A stretch of DNA of 6,719 bases from Bacillota bacterium. Lineage in GTDB: Bacteria; Bacillota; Dehalobacteriia; UBA4068. The notes beneath the pieces are model-generated. The model did no database searches, was not told where the DNA came from, and saw only the letters and a list, made by a program, of their open reading frames with translations. The stretch is from contig JAFSIU010000110.1 in assembly GCA_017439615.1 (NCBI GenBank), forward strand, positions 1 to 6,719, given 5' to 3'. The position numbers and the translations under genes are program-made. Below are positions 1-6,222 of this stretch, piece by piece; positions within the stretch are counted from its first letter, which is position 1, and each line of letters opens with the position of its first letter.

Positions 1-55
1 AGCTGCAAAGTAAAATCAACGACAGCATTTGAAATTTTGATATAATCTGCTTCAT
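1..55 (-). CDS. gerAB: Partial N-terminus of probable GerAB-type spore germination permease
   Basis: Only the first 18 codons are in the window; the gene continues off the left edge. They read MKQIISKFQMLSLILLCS: a short polar, lysine-bearing start leading into a hydrophobic stretch, which resembles the beginning of GerAB-family proteins (amino acid/polyamine/organocation-type permeases that sense the nutrient in the spore inner membrane). An AGGAG at 64-60, overlapping the gerAC stop codon, lies 4 bases before the ATG, and the gap to gerAC is only 7 bases, so it is translationally linked to gerAC. The assignment rests mainly on context: GerA-type operons encode A, B and C subunits, A and C are already present, and B is missing. 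The fragment alone is too short to prove the family; another small membrane protein is possible. Confidence 0.66.
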   Translation of the reverse strand, partial: MKQIISKFQMLSLILLCS

Positions 56-62
56 ATTACTC

Positions 63-1223
63 CTAAATAGTATTAAATATTTCACCTGAAAAAACCACAT
101 CGATATTAATTTTTAGCTCAGGTTCAGCTATTTTTTGTACAGAAAACTCGATGCTATTGCTTTTATCTTTAGGCATACGGTATATTTGTTGTCCTAATTG
201 CAAGAAGTCTTCTCTACAATTCCGTTCTGCAGAAAACGCTGAAAGTATTGCTTCCGAAACATAATTTTTAACAAGTTGTTCAACTAACTCAAGGTCAGGC
301 TTTGAATTGACCTTATCTGGAATAAAGACTTCATACATTTTGCAATCCGCATTTAATTCAATTCTGAACACATTATTCGTATAATCAATACTTATCTTTG
401 ACGAATAAAGTTCAAGAGAGAATTTTTCGCTGTTATTTTCAACAGTAATTATTTCCGATTCCAGCTTATCCAACAGCAAAAAAGCTCCAAGCTGTTCCTT
501 TTTATCAAGTTTAGAAACCATTTTGCCTTCAGCAGAAATCACTGCATAGCTTTCGATTTCAATCTCTTTTTTCTTTTTTTGTTGTTCCTGCTGTTTTTCT
601 TCGCTTTTTTGCTCGTTTGTGTCCTCAGAGGATTTAAACTTCAGATAAGGCACAATGTTAGCAGGATATTGGTTCAGCATATTTTCACTGAATTCCTGAA
701 TGTTACAGCCAAGCTTTTTATTTCTGGTTTGTTTTCCGTTTCTTTCCAGCATACCGGCAATACCAAAAGAAACAGATGAGGCAAGTCCTGACTTCCCATT
801 GAAAATCTCTGCCGCTCTTCCTTCACAAGCAAGAATAAATGCTGTAGGACGCATTTCCGCATTGCGAATAAAAGCATCAATATGAGCATTGATTCCAGCT
901 TGCAATATCTTCTCACCAAAAATAATTACTTTGTTATGCCCCCAGAATAAATACTTATCTACAGTGGACTTAAGATTATTGATTGCATCAGTAATAGTCC
1001 TACCTTTGGAAGTGAATATATTATCCTGCGGTGAATCAGCGCTCTTGCTGGAATCCTCAGTGTAATTTGCAATTTCAACAGTTATCTCCACCGATTCACC
1101 GTCTTCAGATGCATCAATTCCTATACCCATAACAATACCTGTTTCCTGCAATTCTATTGCACCGGAGCATCCTGACAAAGCTAATAACAGAGCTACACAA
1201 AGAATCAACAGTCTAATTCTCAT
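63..1223 (-). CDS. gerAC: GerAC-family spore germination lipoprotein
   Basis: The 386-residue product is a lipoprotein subunit of a GerA-type germinant receptor, expected on the outer face of the spore inner membrane. Residues 1-19 form a lipoprotein signal peptide: Arg2 and Arg4, a hydrophobic core, then the lipobox LSGC with acylated Cys19. Family features follow: the VMGIGID segment (31-37) ends the first beta strand, TSKGRTITDAINNL (71-84) and LFWGHNKVIIFGE (92-104) match the conserved N-terminal domain, and IDAFIRNAEMRP (115-126) corresponds to the usual D-x-x-x-R-x-x-x-x-R motif. Length is close to that of B. subtilis GerAC. Oddities are that the Trp usually following the lipid-bearing Cys is absent (CSGAIEL here), and that a Lys/Glu/Gln-rich stretch (about 197-224) separates the N-terminal part from the C-terminal domain. 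The ATG has AGGAG (1234-1230) six A residues upstream and overlaps the end of gerAA by 11 bases, which suggests translational coupling. Confidence 0.93.
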   Translation of the reverse strand: MRIRLLILCVALLLALSGCSGAIELQETGIVMGIGIDASEDGESVEITVEIANYTEDSSKSADSPQDNIFTSKGRTITDAINNLKSTVDKYLFWGHNKVIIFGEKILQAGINAHIDAFIRNAEMRPTAFILACEGRAAEIFNGKSGLASSVSFGIAGMLERNGKQTRNKKLGCNIQEFSENMLNQYPANIVPYLKFKSSEDTNEQKSEEKQQEQQKKKKEIEIESYAVISAEGKMVSKLDKKEQLGAFLLLDKLESEIITVENNSEKFSLELYSSKISIDYTNNVFRIELNADCKMYEVFIPDKVNSKPDLELVEQLVKNYVSEAILSAFSAERNCREDFLQLGQQIYRMPKDKSNSIEFSVQKIAEPELKINIDVVFSGEIFNTI

Positions 1224-2730
1224 TTTTTTCTCCTTTATTTACAGGTGGATGGGGCTTGAGTCCTTTTTTCATTCTTTGCCGATTCTCTGTCAAAAGCCGT
1301 GGCCGGTATATTAGGCTCCAAAGCGGCTTTCTGACGAATATATCCCCTGCTGCTTTTGTTTCAAAAGGTGCAATCGGCGAAAGATAAGGTATGCCGAAAG
1401 AACGCAAAGATGCTGCATAAAAGGTTAAAAGCAAAGCTATCATCATAATTCCAAAGCCCCCCAGCGCCCAACCTGCAAAAATAAATATGAAGCGCAATAT
1501 AGCCACGACATTATTCAATGAAGGAGAGACATAAGAGCAAATAACTGTTAAAGCCATAACAATTAGGACAGGCGCCGAAATGATATTTGCAGAAACAGCA
1601 GCATCGCCCATAATCAAAGCACCTACAATACCAACTGTCTGTCCTATGGCACCCGGGAGGCGTACACCAACTTCACGCAAAATTTCAAAAATGATTATCA
1701 TCAGGAGCATAGAAAAGCCGCTTGAAAATGGCGTGTCCTGCTCGGCTGCCGCCATCGTCATAATCAGATTTGATGGCAGCATTTCCTGATGATATGTCGT
1801 AATTGAAATATAAAACCCCGGAACAAATATAGCAATGAAAAAAGCCATCCAACGCAGCAATCTTATAAATGAGAAAAAATAAAAACGATTATAATAATCC
1901 TCACTCACTTGAAAGCTTTCGGGAAAAAGCTTTGGTACAAAAAGCACAATCGGTGATCCGTCAACAATGATTGCAATCTTACCCTCCAACATTTTAGCAG
2001 CTATTATATCAGGTTTTTCGCTGTTGCCTACAGTTGGGAAAAGAGAAAGAGGTGCATCTTCTATTAACTGCTCAATATATCCCGAATCCAGTATACCGTC
2101 AATATCTATCCTTTCGAGCCTGCTTTTCAATTCATCTACTATTTTTCTTTTGACTATGCTCTCGATATAGCATATACAAATATCAGTCTGGGAATATCTG
2201 CCGATTTTTTGAACCTCAGTTTTGAAATCGGCTACTTTCAACCGTCTTCTCAGCATAGACATATTCATCTGAATATTTTCCGTAAAACCCTCACGTGGTC
2301 CACGTATGACCATATCAGTGTCCGGCTGTGTTACAGAACGAACAGGGAATTTTTTGAGATCGAAAATATAAAAATTGCAGCAGCCATCGGCCAGGAGAAC
2401 ACAATTCGCATTCAGGATCGCTTCTTTTATCTCTGAAAACTTTGTACCGTTTTTTGCATGAGAAACCGCAAGCCTCTCCTCCACTACCCTTTGCAAAAAT
2501 CCATCATTGTTGGCAGAAACAATACATAATGGATTCATAAGCGGCGAAAGAAGATTTGCATCAATCAAGGCTTTGTCATTCATACCGTCAAAATATGCAA
2601 GCAGCATTTTTCTTTTACTGCCATTGTCCTGCGCAATATAAAAGCTGCGCAGCACAAGATTTGAAATCTCGTTGAGTTCCTGTTTTAAGCGGTTGATGTT
2701 ATCTTCTAAATAAAAAGAAATTCTATCCAA
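1213..2730 (-). CDS. gerAA: GerAA-family spore germination protein (receptor A subunit)
   Basis: The 505-residue product is the A subunit of a GerA-type nutrient germinant receptor; family members sit in the spore inner membrane and are thought to form the ion-conducting oligomer. The soluble N-terminal part (about 1-285) contains LVLRSFYI (25-32), YFDGMNDKALID (46-57), the hallmark RGPREGFTENI (143-153), and KIAIIVDGSPIVLFVPKLFPE (251-271). The membrane part (about 286-445) has several hydrophobic segments (roughly 288-310, 337-352, 362-380, 383-402 and 410-440) with the conserved TYHQEMLPSNL (312-322), FEILREVGVRLPGAIGQTVGIVGAL as two overlapping blocks (348-372), and SFGIPYLSPIAP (444-455). 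The tail (about 481-505) is basic and hydrophilic. The start is TTG: AGGAG lies 7 bases upstream, no better start exists, and TTG gives an N-terminus of normal length. The start codon sits in a hairpin (see 2719-2756). It is the first gene of the ger operon. Confidence 0.95.
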   Translation of the reverse strand: MDRISFYLEDNINRLKQELNEISNLVLRSFYIAQDNGSKRKMLLAYFDGMNDKALIDANLLSPLMNPLCIVSANNDGFLQRVVEERLAVSHAKNGTKFSEIKEAILNANCVLLADGCCNFYIFDLKKFPVRSVTQPDTDMVIRGPREGFTENIQMNMSMLRRRLKVADFKTEVQKIGRYSQTDICICYIESIVKRKIVDELKSRLERIDIDGILDSGYIEQLIEDAPLSLFPTVGNSEKPDIIAAKMLEGKIAIIVDGSPIVLFVPKLFPESFQVSEDYYNRFYFFSFIRLLRWMAFFIAIFVPGFYISITTYHQEMLPSNLIMTMAAAEQDTPFSSGFSMLLMIIIFEILREVGVRLPGAIGQTVGIVGALIMGDAAVSANIISAPVLIVMALTVICSYVSPSLNNVVAILRFIFIFAGWALGGFGIMMIALLLTFYAASLRSFGIPYLSPIAPFETKAAGDIFVRKPLWSLIYRPRLLTENRQRMKKGLKPHPPVNKGEKNEN

Positions 2731-2756
2731 AATACTTCTCCTTTTTGGATAGAATT
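2719..2756 (-). promoter_or_regulatory. Perfect 14-bp hairpin enclosing the gerAA ribosome binding site and start codon
   Basis: On the minus strand, AATTCTATCCAAAA (2756-2743) is followed by a 10-base loop AGGAGAAGTA (2742-2733) and then the exact reverse complement TTTTGGATAGAATT (2732-2719). The loop carries the Shine-Dalgarno sequence; the 3' arm contains the TTG start (2730-2728) and the next three codons. Only 3 of the 14 pairs are G-C, so stability is moderate. In RNA containing both arms the start codon would be paired. The 5' arm also coincides with the -10 region of the candidate sporulation promoter, so a transcript from that promoter should lack it. A U-rich run follows the stem (2718-2708), leaving a weak terminator as an alternative role; a DNA operator is another. 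The repeat is directly visible; its function is inferred. Confidence 0.72.
2738..2742 (-). promoter_or_regulatory. Ribosome binding site fixing the TTG start of gerAA
   Basis: AGGAG, within AAAAAGGAG, lies 7 bases before TTG (2730-2728). This is ideal spacing, and no ATG or GTG in frame nearby has a comparable site, so the unusual TTG start is preferred. The motif occupies the loop of the hairpin at 2719-2756. Confidence 0.85.
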
Positions 2757-2778
2757 CCCTTAATTAAAGTTTTTATGC
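2750..2778 (-). promoter_or_regulatory. Candidate forespore (sigma-G, possibly sigma-F) promoter for the ger operon
   Basis: The -35 candidate GCATA (2778-2774, preceded by T) is followed by 17 bases and the -10 candidate AATTCTA (2756-2750). The sigma-G consensus is roughly G-x-A-T-R, 17-18 bases, then CATxxTA, so only the first base of the -10 differs. The overlapping GGGAATTCTA (2759-2750) also resembles the sigma-F -10 but at a 14-base spacing, shorter than usual. B. subtilis gerA-type operons are transcribed in the forespore by sigma-G, which fits. A caveat is that the predicted start near 2744-2742 leaves a leader of only about 13 bases, with the Shine-Dalgarno almost at the 5' end. Inferred from motif and context only. 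Confidence 0.5.
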
Positions 2779-2796
2779 AGTTAAACCGACTTTAGT

Positions 2797-4062
2797 TTAT
2801 TTTAAAGCACGGTGCGCAATATCATGACGGAAGAAAGCTTTATCAAAAGAAATCTTCTCAATCGCAGCATAAGCCTTATCACGTGCTGCAGCGATATCTT
2901 TACCTTTGGCTGTAACTGTCAGAACTCTGCCGCCATCTGTAAATATCTTGCCATCAATAAGTTTGGTGCCTGCGTGGAAAACAACTGCCTCATTTTCATT
3001 CACATTATCAAGTCCAGATATCTCTTTGCCCTTTTCATAGGCTTCTGGATACCCCCCTGATGCCACAACAACGCAAACCGCAGGTTCATCACTCCATTTA
3101 AGTTCATAATGAGCCAAAGAACCTGTATAAACTGCTTCAAAAGCTTCGAGCAAATCACTTTCCATGCGGTAAAGAACTGCCTCTGTTTCAGGATCACCGA
3201 AACGGCAATTAAACTCAAGCACCTTAGGTTCGCCATTTTCAACCATTAATCCTGCATAAATAATGCCCTTATAAATAATACCTTCACTCTTCAACGCCGC
3301 AATCGTGGGCTCGAGAACAAGCTTGACGGTTTTCTCAGCTAATTCGGGAGTATAAATCGGGACAGGAGAATATGCACCCATTCCACCTGTGTTGAGTCCC
3401 TTATCACCATCGAGAGCGCGTTTATGATCCTGAGAGGGCTCAAGCGGAAGAATAAATTCTCCATCACAAAGAGCAAGAACACTGACTTCCTCACCGTTTA
3501 AGAATTCTTCAATGACAACACTGCTGCCGGCAGAGCCAAAGGCATTATCAAGAAGAATATCCTTCAATGCAGCTTCTGCATCAGCCAGATTTTCGGCAAT
3601 TATAACACCTTTGCCTGCTGCAAGACCGTCAGCTTTAACTACAAGCGGAAACTTCTGATTTTCAACATATGCTCTTGCTGCTGCATAGTCATCAAAAATT
3701 TCATAAGCAGCAGTAGGAATGCTATATTTTTTCATCAGGTTTTTAGCAAATCCTTTGGAGCTTTCAAGCTGGGCGGCGTCTTTTGTAACACCGAATGCAG
3801 CTCTACCGCGCTCTTGCAAAGCATCTACCAAACCTGCAGCTAAAGGCGCTTCAGGTCCTACAACAGTGAAGGCAATATCATTTTCGACAACAAAATTGCA
3901 GATTGCTTCAACATCAGTTGCAGAAATTGCAACACATTCAGCAATAGAGGCAATACCGCCATTGCCCGGAGCTGCATAAATCTTACTTACCTTATGACTT
4001 TGAGCCAGCTTATATGCAAGGGCATGCTCCCTGCCGCCGGAACCAACAACAAGAACCTTCAT
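2797..4062 (-). CDS. purD: Phosphoribosylamine-glycine ligase (GAR synthetase)
   Basis: This cytoplasmic ATP-grasp enzyme joins glycine to 5-phosphoribosylamine to make GAR, the second step of de novo purine synthesis. At 421 residues it has normal length. The N-terminal domain opens with MKVLVVGSGGREHAL (1-15) and has VGPEAPL (68-74). The ATP-grasp core shows KADGLAAGKGV (143-153), GDKGLNTGGMGAYSP (219-233) and the family signature EFNCRFGDPETE (283-294), which includes the metal-binding Glu and Asn. FRHDIAHRAL lies near the end. The chosen ATG has GGAGG 5 bases upstream and yields the conserved N-terminus; an upstream in-frame ATG at 4131 would add 23 unconserved residues inside purH and is rejected. 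It is the last pur gene, 16 bases after purH. No clear terminator follows, so read-through into gerAA is plausible. Confidence 0.98.
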   Translation of the reverse strand: MKVLVVGSGGREHALAYKLAQSHKVSKIYAAPGNGGIASIAECVAISATDVEAICNFVVENDIAFTVVGPEAPLAAGLVDALQERGRAAFGVTKDAAQLESSKGFAKNLMKKYSIPTAAYEIFDDYAAARAYVENQKFPLVVKADGLAAGKGVIIAENLADAEAALKDILLDNAFGSAGSSVVIEEFLNGEEVSVLALCDGEFILPLEPSQDHKRALDGDKGLNTGGMGAYSPVPIYTPELAEKTVKLVLEPTIAALKSEGIIYKGIIYAGLMVENGEPKVLEFNCRFGDPETEAVLYRMESDLLEAFEAVYTGSLAHYELKWSDEPAVCVVVASGGYPEAYEKGKEISGLDNVNENEAVVFHAGTKLIDGKIFTDGGRVLTVTAKGKDIAAARDKAYAAIEKISFDKAFFRHDIAHRALK

Positions 4063-4067
4063 TTCGA

Positions 4068-4072
4068 CCTCC
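4068..4072 (-). promoter_or_regulatory. Ribosome binding site deciding the purD start
   Basis: GGAGG lies 5 bases before the ATG at 4062-4060, inside the 16-base gap after the purH stop. It supports this start over the longer reading that begins at 4131 within purH. Confidence 0.88.
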
Positions 4073-4078
4073 GAAAAA

Positions 4079-5614
4079 TTAGTGTTTGAAATGTCTGAAA
4101 TCAGTGAATACCATAGCAATTCCGTGTTCATCAGCAGCTAAAATGCTTTCATCATCACGGATAGAGCCACCGGGCTGGATAATTGCGGTGATACCTGCTG
4201 CAGCTGCTGCATCTATAGTATCACGGAAGGGGAAGAATGCATCGGAAGCAAGAACTGCACCCTTACATTTTTCTCCGCCCTGTTTGAATGCTATCTCAGC
4301 AGAACCAACGCGGTTCATCTGACCTGCACCAACACCAAGAGACTGATTGTCTTTTGTAACAACTATAGCATTAGATTTGGTATGCTTAACTATTTTCCAG
4401 GCAAAGAGAAGCTCAGCTATCTCCGCCTCGGTGGGCTGACGCTTGGTTACGCAGCGAAGATCAGCTTCGGTAACAGTTTTGGCATCGCTGTCTTGTACAA
4501 GGAAACCACCATTGACTCTTTTGATATCCATATAGGCAGTTGCGGGCTCAAGTTCGCCGGTCTCCATTACACGCAGATTTTTCTTCCCAGCCAGGATTGC
4601 AAGTGCCTTGGGGGAATATGCGGGAGCAATAACTGCTTCAAGGAAAGTTTTGACCAATTCATGTGCACACAGCTCATCGACTTCACGGTTAAGAGCAACA
4701 ATACCACCAAATGCAGAAACAGGGTCAGCGGCAAATGCCTTTGTATAAGCATCCTGCATATCAGTACCTGTTGCAGTACCGCAAGGATTGGTATGCTTAA
4801 CGATAACGCAAGCGGGTTTATCAAATTCACGGACAAGTTCCAAAGCAGCATTGATATCAACAATATTATTAAAAGACAGTTCTTTACCGCCATATTGTTT
4901 TGCATTGGCAATAGAAGATTTCATAGCATCACTCATACGGTAGAAAGCTGCAGTCTGGTGAGGGTTTTCACCATAACGAAGATCCATAACTTTTTCACCA
5001 GGCAGGACAAGCCCTGCGGGGAATTTAGGAGCCTTGGGTTCAAGATTATCAAGGTAGCGGGAAATGTATGCATCGTATTCAGCGGTATGTCTGAAGGCTG
5101 CACGGGCAAGATCAAAGCGATAAGCCTCGTCCATTTCGCCTTTCTCAAGCTTCTCAATAAACTCAGGATAACGGGCAGGATCAACAACGATAGCAACATA
5201 CTTATGGTTTTTGGCCGCAGAACGAACCATTGTAGGACCGCCGATATCAATGTTTTCAATTGCATCCTCAAGAGTTACATCAGGTTTTGCAACTGTCTGA
5301 CGGAAAGGATAAAGATTGACTGCAACAATGTCGATAGGAGTAATCTCATGCTCCTCAAGCTGTGCCAAATGCCCGGGAGTGCGCATTGCAAGAATGCCGC
5401 CATGGATATAAGGATTCAAGGTTTTTACTCTGCCGTCAAGAATTTCCGGGAAACCTGTTACCTCAGTGACATATGTTACAGGAATACCTGCTTCTTTGAT
5501 AGCCTTATAGGTGCCACCGGTAGAAACGATTTCATAATCCAATCTGGCAAGGGCAGCCGCAAAATCCAACAGACCGGTTTTGTCAGATACGCTGATAAGT
5601 GCTCTCTTTTTCAT
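4079..5614 (-). CDS. purH: Bifunctional AICAR formyltransferase / IMP cyclohydrolase
   Basis: It catalyses the last two steps to IMP: formylation of AICAR with 10-formyltetrahydrofolate, then ring closure. The 511 residues match the usual length. The N-terminal IMP cyclohydrolase domain (about 1-195) has SDKTGL (10-15), STGGT (31-35), [13 protein letters not shown] (61-73), NLYPF (100-104), IDIGGPT (122-128) and AAKNH (133-137). Lys64, Tyr102, Asp123 and Lys135 line up with the human ATIC catalytic residues Lys66, Tyr104, Asp125 and Lys137. The C-terminal transformylase domain has RYGENPHQ (213-220), GGKELSFNN (242-250), catalytic Lys-His in VKHTNPCG (272-279), [13 protein letters not shown] (297-309) and the ending FTDFRHFKH. 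One deviation is Asn67 in KTLNP, where His is usual. AGGAG lies 7 bases before the ATG, and only 4 bases separate this start from the purN stop. Confidence 0.98.
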   Translation of the reverse strand: MKKRALISVSDKTGLLDFAAALARLDYEIVSTGGTYKAIKEAGIPVTYVTEVTGFPEILDGRVKTLNPYIHGGILAMRTPGHLAQLEEHEITPIDIVAVNLYPFRQTVAKPDVTLEDAIENIDIGGPTMVRSAAKNHKYVAIVVDPARYPEFIEKLEKGEMDEAYRFDLARAAFRHTAEYDAYISRYLDNLEPKAPKFPAGLVLPGEKVMDLRYGENPHQTAAFYRMSDAMKSSIANAKQYGGKELSFNNIVDINAALELVREFDKPACVIVKHTNPCGTATGTDMQDAYTKAFAADPVSAFGGIVALNREVDELCAHELVKTFLEAVIAPAYSPKALAILAGKKNLRVMETGELEPATAYMDIKRVNGGFLVQDSDAKTVTEADLRCVTKRQPTEAEIAELLFAWKIVKHTKSNAIVVTKDNQSLGVGAGQMNRVGSAEIAFKQGGEKCKGAVLASDAFFPFRDTIDAAAAAGITAIIQPGGSIRDDESILAADEHGIAMVFTDFRHFKH

Positions 5615-5618
5615 GTTT

Positions 5619-6221
5619 TCACTCCTTAATTATTACTTTATTATTTTCAAGGTAAATTTCGCCTTTGGCAATCTTATCTATAACATAAGGGAAAACGCTG
5701 TGTTCCTGCTCAAGAATTCTAGCTGATAAACTATCTTCATCATCATCCTGTAAAACAGGAACAACTCTCTGCGCGATAATTTTGCCTGTATCCATACCGC
5801 AGTCAACAAAATGTACTGTGCAGCCTGCGACTTTCACACCATAGTCAAGCGCTTGCTTTTGACCGTGCAAACCGGGGAAAGCAGGCAAAAGTGCAGGATG
5901 AATATTAATTATGCGGCCAGGGAATGCAGCAAGGAGAGTCTCTCCGACCAAGCGCATATATCCCGCAAGAACAATAAATTCACAATTATATTGCCTGATA
6001 TATTCCAGGAGCTTGTTTTCATAAGCAGCCTTATTCTCAAATCCTTTCGGATTTACCGAAAAGTTAGGAATACCTGATTTTGAAGCTCTTTCCAAAGCAT
6101 AGGCATCGGCTTTATCACTTAATACAACTGCTATCTCTGCAGCACAGCTGCCAACTGCTATTGCATCAATGATAGCCTGCAGATTTGAGCCCCGTCCGGA
6201 TGCAAGCACTGCAATTTTCAT
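5619..6221 (-). CDS. purN: Phosphoribosylglycinamide formyltransferase (GAR transformylase)
   Basis: It transfers the formyl group of 10-formyltetrahydrofolate to GAR, giving FGAR (third step of purine synthesis). The 200 residues are close to the usual length of about 195-215. Visible motifs are the phosphate-binding loop GRGSN (9-13), AGYMRL (86-91), NIHPALLP (106-113), FPGLHG (115-120) and [11 protein letters not shown] (136-146). Asn106, His108 and Asp144 fall at the same numbers as the catalytic triad of the E. coli enzyme when counting from the chosen ATG. The ATG begins one base after the purM stop and has GGTGA 5 bases upstream. In-frame GTG (6230) and TTG (6233) codons overlapping purM would add 3 or 4 residues; GTG has AAAGG 5 bases upstream and cannot be excluded. 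Confidence 0.96.
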   Translation of the reverse strand: MKIAVLASGRGSNLQAIIDAIAVGSCAAEIAVVLSDKADAYALERASKSGIPNFSVNPKGFENKAAYENKLLEYIRQYNCEFIVLAGYMRLVGETLLAAFPGRIINIHPALLPAFPGLHGQKQALDYGVKVAGCTVHFVDCGMDTGKIIAQRVVPVLQDDDEDSLSARILEQEHSVFPYVIDKIAKGEIYLENNKVIIKE

Positions 6222-6222
6222 G

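Noticed and set aside
674..919. An 81-codon frame on the minus strand inside gerAC
   Set aside because: It is an alternative frame of a well-supported gene with no ribosome binding site or recognisable motif of its own.
2293..2305. Palindrome ACGTGG-T-CCACGT as a possible operator
   Set aside because: It encodes the invariant RGPRE motif of GerAA (GGA CCA CGT), so protein conservation explains it.
2782..2799. A small inverted repeat TAAAC...GTTTA at the purD stop codon as a terminator
   Set aside because: The arms are only 5 bases, with one G-C pair and no U-run after them, so it is too weak to count as a terminator.
2800..2818. A GC-rich mini-palindrome (GCAC/GTGC) at the end of purD followed by T/A-rich sequence
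   Set aside because: The possible stem is 3 pairs with a 3-base loop and lies in conserved coding sequence (HDIAHRAL); no proper U-tract follows.
4063..4131. An N-terminal extension of PurD by 23 residues from an upstream ATG
   Set aside because: The added residues lie over the end of purH, are not conserved in PurD, and the GGAGG site directly precedes the family-standard start at 4062.
4382..5629. A 415-codon open frame on the plus strand opposite purH
   Set aside because: It lies entirely antisense to a clearly conserved purH, has an unusual composition rich in Cys and Ile, and shows no recognisable family motif. It is best explained as a by-product of purH codon use.
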